Source: Thauera sp. (lineage in GTDB: Bacteria > Pseudomonadota > Gammaproteobacteria > Burkholderiales > Rhodocyclaceae). From it: 64,000 nt of DNA. Numbering within the stretch: position 1 is the first letter of the stretch; the number at the start of each line of letters is the position of its first letter. The notes below the pieces were generated by a model that was not told the DNA's origin, made no database searches, and worked only from the letters and a program-made list of their open reading frames with translations. A program made the position numbers and the translations under genes. The stretch is from the NCBI GenBank assembly GCA_024235615.1, contig JACKMB010000001.1, forward strand, positions 558,001 to 622,000. Direction: 5' to 3'. Shown in pieces: positions 1 to 8,104 of the stretch.

Positions 1-1042
1 CGAGGCGGATCTCCGCAGCCAGCCCCTCCACCCACACCGCGCCCGCGGAGTGCGCGCGCAGCGGCTGCAGGCGGGCCTCGGCGTCATCCAGGCGCCCGGC
101 CCGCATCAGCGCCCGGGCAAGCCCATAGGCCAGCGCCTCGTCCTTCGGCTCGCGCGCGAGGCGGTCCTGCAGTTCCTGAACCGCCTCGGCGGGCTGGCCG
201 GCGTTGGCACGCAGCTTGGCGCGTGCGAAGCGGAAATCCGCCGAGTCCGGCACCTGGCGGTAGCGCATCGAGGCGACGCGGTTCTCCATGTCGGCGATGC
301 GCTCGGTAGTCAGCGGGTGGGTGCGCAGGTAGGCGGGCGCGTTGTTCTCGTAGACGCGCGTGTTGCGCTGCAGGCGCTCGAAGAAGCCGGGCATGCCGCG
401 CACGTCGAGGCCGGCCTTGTCCAGGGTCTCCAGGCCGGCGCGGTCGGCCTCGCGCTCGAAGGCGCGGGTGTAGCCGAGCTGCGACTGGATCGCCCCGGCC
501 TGGCCGGCGGCGATCGCGGCCTGGCTGACGTCCGAGTTGCTGCGCGCGGCCAGCACCGCGACCAGCATCGAGGCGATCATCAGCATCGCCGACTGGCTCT
601 GCCTGCCGACGATCTGCGCGATGTGGCGCTGGGTGACGTGGGCGATCTCGTGGCCAAGCACCGAGGCGAACTCGGACTCGCTCTCCGCCGCCAGGATCAG
701 CCCGGTATGCACGCCGATGAAGCCGCCGGGCAGCGCGAAGGCGTTGAGCGTGGCGTCGCGCACGACGAAGAAGTCGAAGTCCAGTCCCGGATTGCTGCTC
801 ACCGCGGCGAGGCGCTGGCCGAGGCGGTTCACGTACTCCTCGACCTCGGCATCGTCGAGGTAGGCGGCGTCGCGCCAGCGGATCTCGCGGATGATCTGCT
901 CGCCGATGCGGCGCTCGGCCGCCGGCGAGAGTTCGGACGCGGCCACGTCGCCGAGATCGGGCAGATCGGCGGCGAGCACGGGCACCGGCGCAGGCAGGGC
1001 CAGGGCGAGGCTGAGCAGCAGGGCAAGGGGTCGGCGCATCAT
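1..1042 (-). CDS. M48 family metalloprotease, BepA-like, C-terminus beyond the window
   Basis: Partial gene: the start is inside the window (tandem ATG ATG at 1042) and the reading frame is open to the window edge, about 347 codons. The first ~25 residues form a signal peptide (MMRRPLALLLSLALALP followed by an Ala-rich cleavage region). The zinc protease motif HEIAH appears about residue 130, after a segment typical of the family (NAFALPGGFIGVHTGL). The last visible residues look like the start of a TPR-like tail. BepA-type proteins act in the periplasm on misassembled outer-membrane proteins such as LptD and BamA. The ATG at 1042 was chosen because the signal peptide follows directly. It is divergent from moaC with about 120 nt between them. 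Confidence 0.9.
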   Translation of the reverse strand, partial: MMRRPLALLLSLALALPAPVPVLAADLPDLGDVAASELSPAAERRIGEQIIREIRWRDAAYLDDAEVEEYVNRLGQRLAAVSSNPGLDFDFFVVRDATLNAFALPGGFIGVHTGLILAAESESEFASVLGHEIAHVTQRHIAQIVGRQSQSAMLMIASMLVAVLAARSNSDVSQAAIAAGQAGAIQSQLGYTRAFEREADRAGLETLDKAGLDVRGMPGFFERLQRNTRVYENNAPAYLRTHPLTTERIADMENRVASMRYRQVPDSADFRFARAKLRANAGQPAEAVQELQDRLAREPKDEALAYGLARALMRAGRLDDAEARLQPLRAHSAGAVWVEGLAAEIRL

Positions 1043-1164
1043 CGGGTGCTATGATACCCGCCGACCCGCGCCCGTTCCCGCGCCGATGTATCGGCGTGTA
1101 GCGGCGCTCTCGCCGCGGGGCGATTTCCGCCGCGGCACCTCCGAATCTTCTGCCCTGCCCCACC

Positions 1165-1653
1165 ATGAGCACTCCGGAATCCAGCCCGCTGACCCACTTC
1201 GACGCCGACGGCCAGGCCCACATGGTCGACGTCGGCGCCAAGGCCGAGACCCGTCGCGTCGCCGTCGCCAGCGGCCGCATCCACATGCTGCCCGCCACCT
1301 TCGACATGGTGAAGTCGGGCAGCGCGAAGAAGGGCGACGTGCTCGGCATCGCCCGCATCGCCGCGATCCAGGCCTCCAAGCGCACCAGCGAGCTGATCCC
1401 GCTCTGCCACCCCATCCCGCTCACCCGCGTCGCGGTCGAGTTCGAGCTCGACGAGGCCGAATGCGCGATCCGCTGCACGGTCACCGCCGAGACCGTCGGC
1501 CGCACCGGCGTCGAGATGGAGGCGCTCACCGCGGTCAACGTCGGCCTGCTCACGATCTACGACATGTGCAAGGCGGTGGACCGCGGCATGCGCATGGAGG
1601 GCATCCAGCTCATGGAGAAGCTGGGCGGCAAGTCGGGGCACTGGAAGGCGTGA
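1165..1653 (+). CDS. moaC: Cyclic pyranopterin monophosphate synthase MoaC
   Basis: 162 residues, the usual MoaC length. MoaC converts the MoaA product (3',8-cyclo-dihydro-GTP) to cyclic pyranopterin monophosphate, an early step of molybdenum/tungsten cofactor synthesis. Diagnostic stretches are visible: [18 protein letters not shown] near the start, the catalytic-site segment [12 protein letters not shown], and the C-terminal [11 protein letters not shown] followed by KLGGKSGHW. Its position beside tungstate transport genes and close to a tungsten aldehyde oxidoreductase operon fits a pterin-cofactor supply role. A short run of near-repeats of GGCGTGAGGCGTCAGG follows the stop codon. Confidence 0.97.
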   Translation: MSTPESSPLTHFDADGQAHMVDVGAKAETRRVAVASGRIHMLPATFDMVKSGSAKKGDVLGIARIAAIQASKRTSELIPLCHPIPLTRVAVEFELDEAECAIRCTVTAETVGRTGVEMEALTAVNVGLLTIYDMCKAVDRGMRMEGIQLMEKLGGKSGHWKA

Positions 1654-1678
1654 GGCGTCAGGAGTAAGGCGTGAAGAG

Positions 1679-1930
1679 TCAGGCGCCGGGCGGCAGCTTC
1701 GAGGCTGCGTCGCGCCGCGCGAGGCGCGCGAAGACCAGCGGGAAGGCGCCGGTGCCGGCGAGCGCGATCGCCGAGACGAGGAAGGCCAGCCCGGCCATCG
1801 GGTCGGACAGGGCCGGGTGCAGGAGCGTGCCGGAACCGGCGAAGCACAACAGCGCGGCCGCGAGCGACAGCGCCGCGAGCACGAACAGCACGAGGGCGGC
1901 GAGCGGCAGGCGGGCGGGCGTGGCGTTCAT
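1679..1930 (-). CDS. Small membrane protein of unknown function
   Basis: 83 residues with two strongly hydrophobic segments (LAALVLFVLAALSLAAALLCF and LAFLVSAIALAGTGAFPLVFA), so probably a two-helix inner-membrane protein. Its ATG overlaps the stop codon of the preceding minus-strand gene (positions 1927-1930), which indicates translational coupling and makes it the last gene of the tupBC transcript. I do not recognise the family. The position suggests a link with tungstate uptake, but that is only context. Confidence 0.55.
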   Translation of the reverse strand: MNATPARLPLAALVLFVLAALSLAAALLCFAGSGTLLHPALSDPMAGLAFLVSAIALAGTGAFPLVFARLARRDAASKLPPGA

Positions 1931-2208
1931 CGTGGCGCCTGCGCCGCGCTTCCGGCCGTAAGGGCGGCCGCGCGCGCCTCATCGTGGCCCGACCCGTCCG
2001 GCGCGTCCGCAGCGTGGAGCGCGGACGGCACGACGGCAGTGCTCGTCCGCTCCACCTCCTCCGCCACGTGCGGCCCTCCCGCCACAGGCCGCGCCTCCTC
2101 CACCTGCCGCACGCCGATCCCGCAGGTGACGCCGACACTGCCGAACAGCAGCACCGCGCCGCCGGCCCACAGCGTGGACCTCAGGCGCCTTGAAAGCGCA
2201 TCCGCCAT
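1927..2208 (-). CDS. Small single-pass membrane protein, unknown
   Basis: 93 residues from the ATG at 2208. The N-terminus is basic (MADALSRRLRSTL) and is followed by one hydrophobic helix (AGGAVLLFGSVGVTCGIGV), then a hydrophilic, probably periplasmic tail rich in Glu, Ala and His. The start overlaps the last 28 nt of tupC in another frame and the stop overlaps the next ATG, so it is part of the same operon. No family is recognised. An upstream extension in the same frame exists, but it would lie inside tupC. Confidence 0.5.
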   Translation of the reverse strand: MADALSRRLRSTLWAGGAVLLFGSVGVTCGIGVRQVEEARPVAGGPHVAEEVERTSTAVVPSALHAADAPDGSGHDEARAAALTAGSAAQAPR

Positions 2209-2915
2209 GGCAGTTCTCCCTGGATGAAGAGCCGCGCCTCTTCGGAGCGCGGACGAGCGAAGAAGGCGCGCACCGGGGTGTGCTCGCACACCCGGCCGCC
2301 CGCCATGAAGACGATGTCGTCGCCCAGGCGGGTGGCCTGGCCGAGGTTGTGGGTGACCATGAGGATGCGCGTGCCGTCGGTGCGGATCTCGCGGATGATG
2401 CGCTCGACCGCGGCGCTCGCCGAGGGGTCTAGGCTGGCGGTGGGCTCGTCCAGCAGCAGCAGGCGCGGCTTGGTGAGCCAGGCGCGCGCGAGCGCGAGGC
2501 GCTGCTGCTCGCCGCCGGAGAGCTGGCGCGCGCTGTCGCCGGCGCGGTCGGCGAGGCCGACGCGCTCGAGCATCTCCACGCCGCGCCGGCGCCGCTCCGC
2601 GCCGGCCACGCCGAGTGGCTTGAGCCCGAGGGCGACGTTGTCGAGCACCGACATGCGCAGCATCATCGGGCGCTGGAACACCATCATCACCCCCTGCTGC
2701 GGCCGCGCACCGCCGGCGCCGCCCCAGGCCATGCGGCCCGCGCTCGGCTCGAGCAGCCCGCAGATCGTGCGCAGCAGCACGCTCTTGCCGGCGCCGTTGG
2801 GGCCGAGCACCAGCGTGATGCCCTCCTCGCCCAGCTCCAGGTCCACGCCGGCGAGCACCTCCCGCCCGTCGGGCGCGAAGCGCAGGTCGTGGATGGAGAG
2901 CGGGAAGATCGGCAT
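2181..2915 (-). CDS. tupC: Tungstate ABC transporter ATP-binding protein TupC
   Basis: 244 residues. Walker A GPNGAGKS (about residues 35-42), Q-loop FQRPMML, signature LSGGEQQR, Walker B LLLDEPT and switch His in MVTHNL are all present, so it is a complete ABC ATPase. The start at 2915 sits 8 nt after the tupB stop. Sequence alone does not separate tungstate from molybdate ATPases; the adjacent permease and the nearby tungsten-enzyme operon favour tungstate. It should energise import of oxyanion for the Aor and formate dehydrogenase cofactors. Confidence 0.85.
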   Translation of the reverse strand: MPIFPLSIHDLRFAPDGREVLAGVDLELGEEGITLVLGPNGAGKSVLLRTICGLLEPSAGRMAWGGAGGARPQQGVMMVFQRPMMLRMSVLDNVALGLKPLGVAGAERRRRGVEMLERVGLADRAGDSARQLSGGEQQRLALARAWLTKPRLLLLDEPTASLDPSASAAVERIIREIRTDGTRILMVTHNLGQATRLGDDIVFMAGGRVCEHTPVRAFFARPRSEEARLFIQGELPWRMRFQGA

Positions 2916-2923
2916 GGCAGGGC

Positions 2924-3628
2924 TCACCCGAAGCGTCGCATCGCCCACTGCCGCAGCACGTAGGCGAGCGCGTTGAGCGCGAGGATGATCACGATCAGCA
3001 CGACGCCGAGCGCGATCGCCAGCGCCAGGTCGCCCTTGCTGGTCTCGAGCGCGATCGCGGTGGTCATGACCCGGGTGGCGCCGTCGATGTTGCCGCCGAC
3101 GATCATCACCGCGCCCACCTCGCTCATCGCCCGCCCCAGGCCCGCGAGCACCGCCACCACCAGTGAGTGGCGGCAGTCGTGGAGCAGCGTGGTGACGCTG
3201 TCCCACCACGAGAAGCGCATCACCTGCAGCTCCTCGGCGTAGCGCGCCCAAACGTCCTCCACCACCTGGCGGGTGATCGCCGCCATCAGCGGCACCACCA
3301 GCAGGGTCTGCGCCACCACCATCGCCGCCGGCGAATACAGCATGCCGAGCGCGCCGAAGGGCCCCGAGCGCGACAGGATCAGGTACACCACCACGCCCAC
3401 GACGACCGAGGGCAGGCCCATCATGCCGTTGATCAGCACCGACAGCGTGGTCTTGCCCGGAAACCGCCCGACCGCGATGCAGGCCCCGAGCGGCAGCCCG
3501 ATCAGCGTGCCGAGCAGCACCGCGGCGCCGCTGACCTGCAGCGACAGCGCGACGATCTCGAGCACCGTGTGGTCGAAATGGGCGAGCAGCGACAGCGCGT
3601 CGGAGAAGGTGGCGGCGAAGGCGGACAT
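2924..3628 (-). CDS. tupB: Tungstate ABC transporter permease TupB
   Basis: 234 residues from the ATG at 3628 (an upstream in-frame start would add an unlikely Pro/Gly-rich leader). About five to six hydrophobic helices are present. Typical TupB segments include NGMMGLPSVVVGVVVYL, the coupling-loop region around ARYAEELQVMRFSWWDS, and GRAMSEVGAVMIVGGNI. The sequence belongs to the TupB/ModB-like oxyanion permeases and is closer in pattern to TupB. The gene that should precede it, tupA for the periplasmic binding protein, is not present upstream. The next gene upstream is a DUF1330 gene about 97 nt away. Confidence 0.88.
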   Translation of the reverse strand: MSAFAATFSDALSLLAHFDHTVLEIVALSLQVSGAAVLLGTLIGLPLGACIAVGRFPGKTTLSVLINGMMGLPSVVVGVVVYLILSRSGPFGALGMLYSPAAMVVAQTLLVVPLMAAITRQVVEDVWARYAEELQVMRFSWWDSVTTLLHDCRHSLVVAVLAGLGRAMSEVGAVMIVGGNIDGATRVMTTAIALETSKGDLALAIALGVVLIVIILALNALAYVLRQWAMRRFG

Positions 3629-3725
3629 CGGCGGGGAGGATACCGGAAACGCCCCCGCAGCCGGAACGCCGACGGGCCCTTCGCGGCCTCGCTCGGGCGC
3701 CCGCAAGCGGCAAAGGCCCCGCGGG

Positions 3726-4013
3726 CTAGTCCTCGTAGGACAGCAGCAGGACCTCGGCCGCCTGCTCGCGGAGCGGGATCAGGGCCTGGTAGGCCGGCGA
3801 GGCGAACCAGCCGCTCGCCGCCGCCGCGCTCGGGAAGCGGATGACGACGATGTCCGCATGCGGGCTGTCGCCGGAAAAGCTCGCCACCCGGTGACCCCGA
3901 AACAGGAGTTCCGCTCCCCACGGCGCCAGCGTGTCCGGCACCTTGCCGCGGTACTCCGCCCACTTGTCGGCATCCTTCACCGTGATGTGGCCCACCACGT
4001 ATCCATGGCTCAT
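3726..4013 (-). CDS. DUF1330-type ferredoxin-fold protein
   Basis: 95 residues, usual length for DUF1330 proteins. The opening GYVVGHITVKDADKWAEYRGKV and the central ADIVVIRFPS followed by WFASPAYQAL match the family pattern of a dimeric alpha-beta barrel fold. The biochemical role of the family is not established. It lies between the aor operon and tupBC on the same strand, with 60 nt to the upstream gene, and may be co-transcribed. Confidence 0.85.
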   Translation of the reverse strand: MSHGYVVGHITVKDADKWAEYRGKVPDTLAPWGAELLFRGHRVASFSGDSPHADIVVIRFPSAAAASGWFASPAYQALIPLREQAAEVLLLSYED

Positions 4014-4073
4014 CGGCAGTCCTTCAAGAAACGATTCGAAGCGTACACAGGATGAGGCCAGCCGCCGCGCCGC

Positions 4074-4382
4074 TCAACCCCCGCCCTTCTGCATCCCGCG
4101 GTCCAGGCGTGCGAGCAGTGCGCGGCGCGCCGGCTCCTCGCCGGGGCCGAAGCGAAAGCGCACGTCGAGCTGGGGCAGCTCGAAGAGGCCCAGCCGACGC
4201 ACGCCGGCGGGCTCGATGGCAATGACGAGGGCCTGCACGCCCTCGTGCAGGCTGAAGCGCAAGCCGCCGGCCTCGGCGACGACCGCCGGCCAGGCCTGGC
4301 GCAGGTCGCGCGCGAACTCCTGCGGCGTGGCGGTGACCCGGCGTTCGAAGGACTCGGGGACCGGGCCGGCGATGAAGGCCAC
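4074..4382 (-). CDS. Unknown protein at the 3' end of the aor operon
   Basis: 102 residues, starting 4 nt after the stop of the MoaD-like gene. The sequence is soluble, without signal peptide or membrane segment. It has a central predicted beta region (RLGLFELPQLDVRFRF) and a basic C-terminus ending in three glycines. No family is recognised. The tight spacing argues that it is made together with AorABC and the sulfur carrier-like protein, so a role in cofactor insertion or enzyme maturation is possible but not shown. Confidence 0.65.
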   Translation of the reverse strand: MAFIAGPVPESFERRVTATPQEFARDLRQAWPAVVAEAGGLRFSLHEGVQALVIAIEPAGVRRLGLFELPQLDVRFRFGPGEEPARRALLARLDRGMQKGGG

Positions 4383-4386
4383 CGCT

Positions 4387-4644
4387 TCAGCCGCCGGCGA
4401 TCGGCGGCCAGATCGCGAGCTCGTCGCCCTCGGCCAGCCGCTTGCGCGGCCGCTCGGAAGGCGGCACGAAGTGGCCGTTCACCAGCACCAGATGCGCGCT
4501 GCGCTCGGGCACGTTGTAGCGCCGGATCATCTCCGCCACCGTGGTGCCCTCGTCCACCTCGAGCTCGAGCCGGTTGCCGCGATGGCCGCTGGGCAGGTAG
4601 TCCGACAGCGAGGCGAAGAGCTTGAAGGCGATGCGGATCGTCAC
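4387..4644 (-). CDS. MoaD/ThiS-type ubiquitin-fold sulfur carrier
   Basis: 85 residues from a GTG at 4644, chosen because GGAG lies six bases upstream and the protein then begins directly with the beta-grasp core (TIRIAFKLFASLSDYLP). The C-terminus ends in WPPIAGG; the terminal Gly-Gly is the thiocarboxylate-forming end of MoaD/ThiS carriers. MoaD delivers sulfur for the dithiolene of molybdopterin, and dedicated MoaD-like proteins are found in several aldehyde oxidoreductase operons. The gene starts 22 nt after the aorC stop. A longer form from an upstream start (to 4713) is possible but would overlap aorC. Confidence 0.88.
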   Translation of the reverse strand: MTIRIAFKLFASLSDYLPSGHRGNRLELEVDEGTTVAEMIRRYNVPERSAHLVLVNGHFVPPSERPRKRLAEGDELAIWPPIAGG

Positions 4645-4666
4645 ACGAGTCTCCAAGTCGGCCCCC

Positions 4667-5956
4667 TCAGCGCGCCAGCGCCATCGGCTGCTGGCTGCGC
4701 GCGACGTAGGCATCCACGAAGGCGAGCGGGTTGGCGAGCAGACGATCCTTCCAGTCGCCCAGCCTCACCTGGCCGTGGATCAGCCCGCGCAGCGCGCCGA
4801 CGTGCTGGGTCAGACCGATCGAGGTGGCGCCGACCAGCACGTCGTCCTTGAACTGCAGGCTCAGGTAGCGATAGCGCGCCTCGTCGACCATCTCCACGCC
4901 GCTGCCGCCGGCCTCGGGCTTCTCTCCCCACCACTGGCCGAAGGAGGACGAGATCAGCCCGAGCGTGTCGAGCACGTTGATCGCCAGCACGCCGTTGAGG
5001 CGCGACTCGTACACGAGGTCGCGCGCCATGTTGGTGGCGGCGATGCGCGCCTGGTCGGCGGCGTTGGGCTGGATCGCCGACACCAGGTGTGCGCCGGTGA
5101 ACAGGTCGGGCGCCTCGGCGACGTCGCCAGCGGCGAAGATGCCGGGAACGCTGGTCTCCATGTGGTCATTCACCAGCACGCCCTTGGCCACATGCACCGG
5201 CGTCTCGTCCAGGAAGCCGACGTTGGGCGCCACGCCTGCGGCGACGATCACGAGGTCGCAGTCGAGGCGATCGCCGGTGGACAGGCTCACCACCAGCGGC
5301 GCATCGCTGTCCACGTCGCCACCGCGGTCGATGCGCTGCACGCCGGCCGAGGTGAGCACGCGGATGCCCTTGTCCTCGACCCAGCGCTTGATCATGCCGC
5401 CAGCCTTGGGCGTCATCATGCGCGGCACCATGCGGTCGCCCATCTCCACCACGGTGAGCTGCACGCCGCGCTTGGCGAGCGCCTCCATGATGATGCAGCC
5501 GATGAAGCCGGCACCCAGCTGCAGCACGCGCGCACCCGGTTTGGCGTGGGCGGCGATCGCGCGCGCATCGGAAAGCGTCCAGCAGGTGTGCACCGAGGGC
5601 AGGTCCACGCCCGGGATGGGCGGACGCACCGGATGCGAGCCGGTGGCGATGAGCAGGCGGTCGTAGTGCTCGAAGTGACCGTCGTCGAACAGCACCTTGC
5701 GCTTGTCGGTGTCGAGCGCGACCGCACGGCCGCGCAGCTGGCGGATACGCAGGCGCTCGAAGTGGCCGGCGTCCTTGCGCAGGTAGGTGCCCGACTCGTC
5801 GATGTTGCCTTCGAGCAGGTAGGGAATCGCCATGCGCGAATACGGCGGCGCGTCTTCAAAGCCGACCATCAGGATGTCGTCGGCCGGCGCGACCTTGCGC
5901 AGGGTCTCGGCGGCAACGACGCCCGCGGGGCCGTTGCCGAGAATCAGGTGTTTCAT
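4667..5956 (-). CDS. aorC: NAD(P)/FAD oxidoreductase subunit of aldehyde oxidoreductase (AorC)
   Basis: 429 residues. The N-terminal Rossmann motif GNGPAG (residues 7-12) binds FAD. A second dinucleotide motif around residue 148 (LQLGAGFIGC) binds NAD(P)H. The FAD-contacting stretch GIFAAGDVAE is near residue 275. AorC feeds electrons between the iron-sulfur/tungsten subunits and NAD+, allowing NAD-coupled aldehyde oxidation and, in characterised Aromatoleum enzymes, acid reduction. The ATG has GAGG upstream. It is separated from aorB by 288 nt holding a REP array, which may give it a different expression level from aorAB. Confidence 0.88.
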   Translation of the reverse strand: MKHLILGNGPAGVVAAETLRKVAPADDILMVGFEDAPPYSRMAIPYLLEGNIDESGTYLRKDAGHFERLRIRQLRGRAVALDTDKRKVLFDDGHFEHYDRLLIATGSHPVRPPIPGVDLPSVHTCWTLSDARAIAAHAKPGARVLQLGAGFIGCIIMEALAKRGVQLTVVEMGDRMVPRMMTPKAGGMIKRWVEDKGIRVLTSAGVQRIDRGGDVDSDAPLVVSLSTGDRLDCDLVIVAAGVAPNVGFLDETPVHVAKGVLVNDHMETSVPGIFAAGDVAEAPDLFTGAHLVSAIQPNAADQARIAATNMARDLVYESRLNGVLAINVLDTLGLISSSFGQWWGEKPEAGGSGVEMVDEARYRYLSLQFKDDVLVGATSIGLTQHVGALRGLIHGQVRLGDWKDRLLANPLAFVDAYVARSQQPMALAR

Positions 5957-6043
5957 TGCAGCGTCCTCGGGTGAAACACTTCGGAGGTAAACAGCACGCC
6001 TGCAGGCGCGCCCGCAGGCACGAACCAGCCGTCACGACGCCCC

Positions 6044-6232
6044 TGTAGGAGCGCCGGCAAGCGCGAACCAGGCCGTCACGCCCCCTTGTAGGAGCGCCGG
6101 CAGGCGCGAGCCAGCCCGTCACGCCCCCTTGTAGGAGCGCCGGCAGGCGCGAACCAGGCCGTCACGCCCCCTTGTAGGAGCGCCGGCAGGCGCGAACCAG
6201 GCCGTCGTTCGCGCCTGCCGGCGCTCCTACAG
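6044..6232. repeat. Four tandem 43-bp REP units plus one inverted copy
   Basis: Units begin at 6044, 6087, 6130 and 6173, exactly 43 bp apart. Each contains the palindromic core starting TGTAGGAGCGCCGGCAGGCG followed by CGAACCAGGCCGTCACGCCCCCT. A single inverted core (about 6209-6232) ends the array, so the last direct unit and the inverted unit can form a long hairpin. The array lies inside the aor operon between aorB and aorC. It may protect the upstream aorAB message from 3' exonucleases or attenuate aorC. Similar cores recur at 12.4-12.8, 21.1-21.3 and 53.2-53.35 kb. Confidence 0.9.
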
Positions 6233-6244
6233 GGTGGGCGGAAC

Positions 6245-8092
6245 CTACAGGCCCAGCCGCGCCCGCGTCTCCGCGGTGGGTTCGCCCGCGGGCGTCCACC
6301 CGCGCACCTCGTAGTAGTGCGGCAGCATCTTGTCGAGCTGGTTCACCAGGCCCTTGGCCGGCCCCGTCTTCGCCGCTTCCTGGGTCAGGCGCGGCGGCAG
6401 GTTGTCGTCCTTGGCGGTGAAGCCGGCGGCGTTGTTGAACATGCGCTCCATGTTCCAGATGCGCTCACCCACCTCGTTCAGCTTCTCCATGCTCCAGTCG
6501 CCCTCGCACGCGGCGGCCACCTGCGGCTGCACGTCGGCCAGGGTCCACGCGAAGCTGGTGAACACGCAGATGCCGGCCGAGTCGAACACCGCGGTGGCGT
6601 CCTGGAAGGCCTTCACCAGCTCGGGCTTGCCCTCGGTGGCGAGCGGGTCGGTCTTGACCGGGATGCCGAGCACTTCGGACGCCACGGTGTAGCCGCGCAG
6701 GTGGCAGGCGCCGCGGTTGGAGGTGGCGTAGGCCAGGCCCATGCCCTGGATGCCGCGCGAGTCGTAGGCGGGGAATTCCTGCCCCTTCACGCTCATCGAC
6801 AGCTCGGGGCGGCCGTACTTCTCGCACAGGCGCTTGCTGCCCAGGCCGAGTTCCTTGCCGAAGCCCTCGCCCACCGCGGTCATCTCGACCATCTTCGCCA
6901 GCGCCTGCGCCGAGCCGAAGGGCGCGGCCATGCCGATCTTCTCGTCGGTCAGGATGCCGAGCTCGTAGAGCTCCATCGCCGCGCCCACGGTGGCGCCGAA
7001 GGAGATCGGGTCCATGCCCTGCTCGTTGCAGATCAGGTTGGCGTACTGCAGCGCCTCGAGGTCGCCCACGCCGTTGGCCGCGCCGAGCGCCCACGCCGCC
7101 TCGTACTCCAGGCCGCCGGAAGCGCCCCAGTACTTCGGGCTGTTCTTGACGGTGAAGTGGGTCTTGTCGATCTCGGAGATGCGGCCGCAGGCGATGGTGC
7201 ACCCGAAGCAGGCGGCGTTGGTCACCAAGTGGGTCTTGCCGTCGGACTCGCGCTTCTCGTGCATGGCCTCGGCGGAGATCTTCGAGGCGTCCTCGAACTG
7301 CACGTCGCGGTGGTTGCGGGTGGGCAGCGCGCCGATCTCGTTGATCACGTTCATCAGCACCTGGGTGCCGTACTTGGGCAGGCCCTGGCCGGTGACCGCG
7401 TTGTCGGCGAGCACCTTCTTGGCGTCGTTGGTGGCCTTCAGGAAGGCACCGAAATCCTTGATGCCCGACACGCCCTTGGTGCCGCGGATCGCCACCGCCT
7501 TGAGGTTCTTCGAGCCCATCACCGCGCCCACGCCCGAGCGCCCGGCGGCGCGGTGCAGGTCATTGACGATGCAGGCGTAGAGCACCTGGTTCTCGCCGGC
7601 GACGCCGATCGAGGAGATGCGCACCAGCGGGTCCTGCAGTTCTTCCTTGATCTTCTCCTCGGTCTCCCAGCAGCTCTTGCCCCACAGGCCGGAGGCGTCG
7701 CGCAGCTCGGCCTTGTCGTTCTCGATGTAGAGCCACACCGGCTTTGCCGACCGGCCCTCGAAGATCACCATGTCCCAGCCGGCGAACTTCATCTCGGCGC
7801 CGAAGAAGCCGCCCGAGTTCGAGCACGCGATCGCGCCGGTCAGCGGCCCCTTGGTGATCACCGTGTAGCGCCCGCCGGTCGAGGCCATGGTGCCGGTGAG
7901 CGGCCCGGTGGCCATGATCATCTTGTTGTCGGACGACAGCGGATCGACCTTGGGGTCGATCTCGGACACCAGGTACTTGGTGGCCAGGCCGCGCGAGCCG
8001 AGGTATTCGTCGGCCCACTGCATGTTAAGCGGCTCTTCGGTACAGGTTCCCGCGGTGAGGTTCACGCGCAGGACTTTGCGATTCCATCCCAT
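6245..8092 (-). CDS. aorB: Tungsten-containing aldehyde ferredoxin oxidoreductase, catalytic subunit
   Basis: 615 residues, full length for the AOR family. The N-terminal domain opens MGWNRKVLRVNL and contains the family stretches ATGPLTGT and GGFFGAEMKFAGWD. The [4Fe-4S] cysteines lie in NAACFGCTIACGR (about residues 296-308), with the fourth in GICVF near residue 515. The W-bis-pyranopterin pocket segment is seen in NRGACHLRGYT. The enzyme oxidises aldehydes to carboxylic acids in the cytoplasm. A GAGGAGG ribosome site precedes the ATG, and the gene starts 12 nt after aorA. Whether the metal is tungsten is inferred from the family. Confidence 0.95.
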   Translation of the reverse strand: MGWNRKVLRVNLTAGTCTEEPLNMQWADEYLGSRGLATKYLVSEIDPKVDPLSSDNKMIMATGPLTGTMASTGGRYTVITKGPLTGAIACSNSGGFFGAEMKFAGWDMVIFEGRSAKPVWLYIENDKAELRDASGLWGKSCWETEEKIKEELQDPLVRISSIGVAGENQVLYACIVNDLHRAAGRSGVGAVMGSKNLKAVAIRGTKGVSGIKDFGAFLKATNDAKKVLADNAVTGQGLPKYGTQVLMNVINEIGALPTRNHRDVQFEDASKISAEAMHEKRESDGKTHLVTNAACFGCTIACGRISEIDKTHFTVKNSPKYWGASGGLEYEAAWALGAANGVGDLEALQYANLICNEQGMDPISFGATVGAAMELYELGILTDEKIGMAAPFGSAQALAKMVEMTAVGEGFGKELGLGSKRLCEKYGRPELSMSVKGQEFPAYDSRGIQGMGLAYATSNRGACHLRGYTVASEVLGIPVKTDPLATEGKPELVKAFQDATAVFDSAGICVFTSFAWTLADVQPQVAAACEGDWSMEKLNEVGERIWNMERMFNNAAGFTAKDDNLPPRLTQEAAKTGPAKGLVNQLDKMLPHYYEVRGWTPAGEPTAETRARLGL

Positions 8093-8104
8093 GACGCATC
8101 CTCC

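Noticed and set aside
84..1553. Long open frames on both strands across the protease and moaC genes
   Set aside because: High GC keeps many frames open; the M48 frame starting at 1042 carries HEIAH and a signal peptide, and moaC is certain.
6044..6232. CRISPR-like array
   Set aside because: The 43-bp units are directly adjacent without unique spacers and belong to a REP family found elsewhere in the window.
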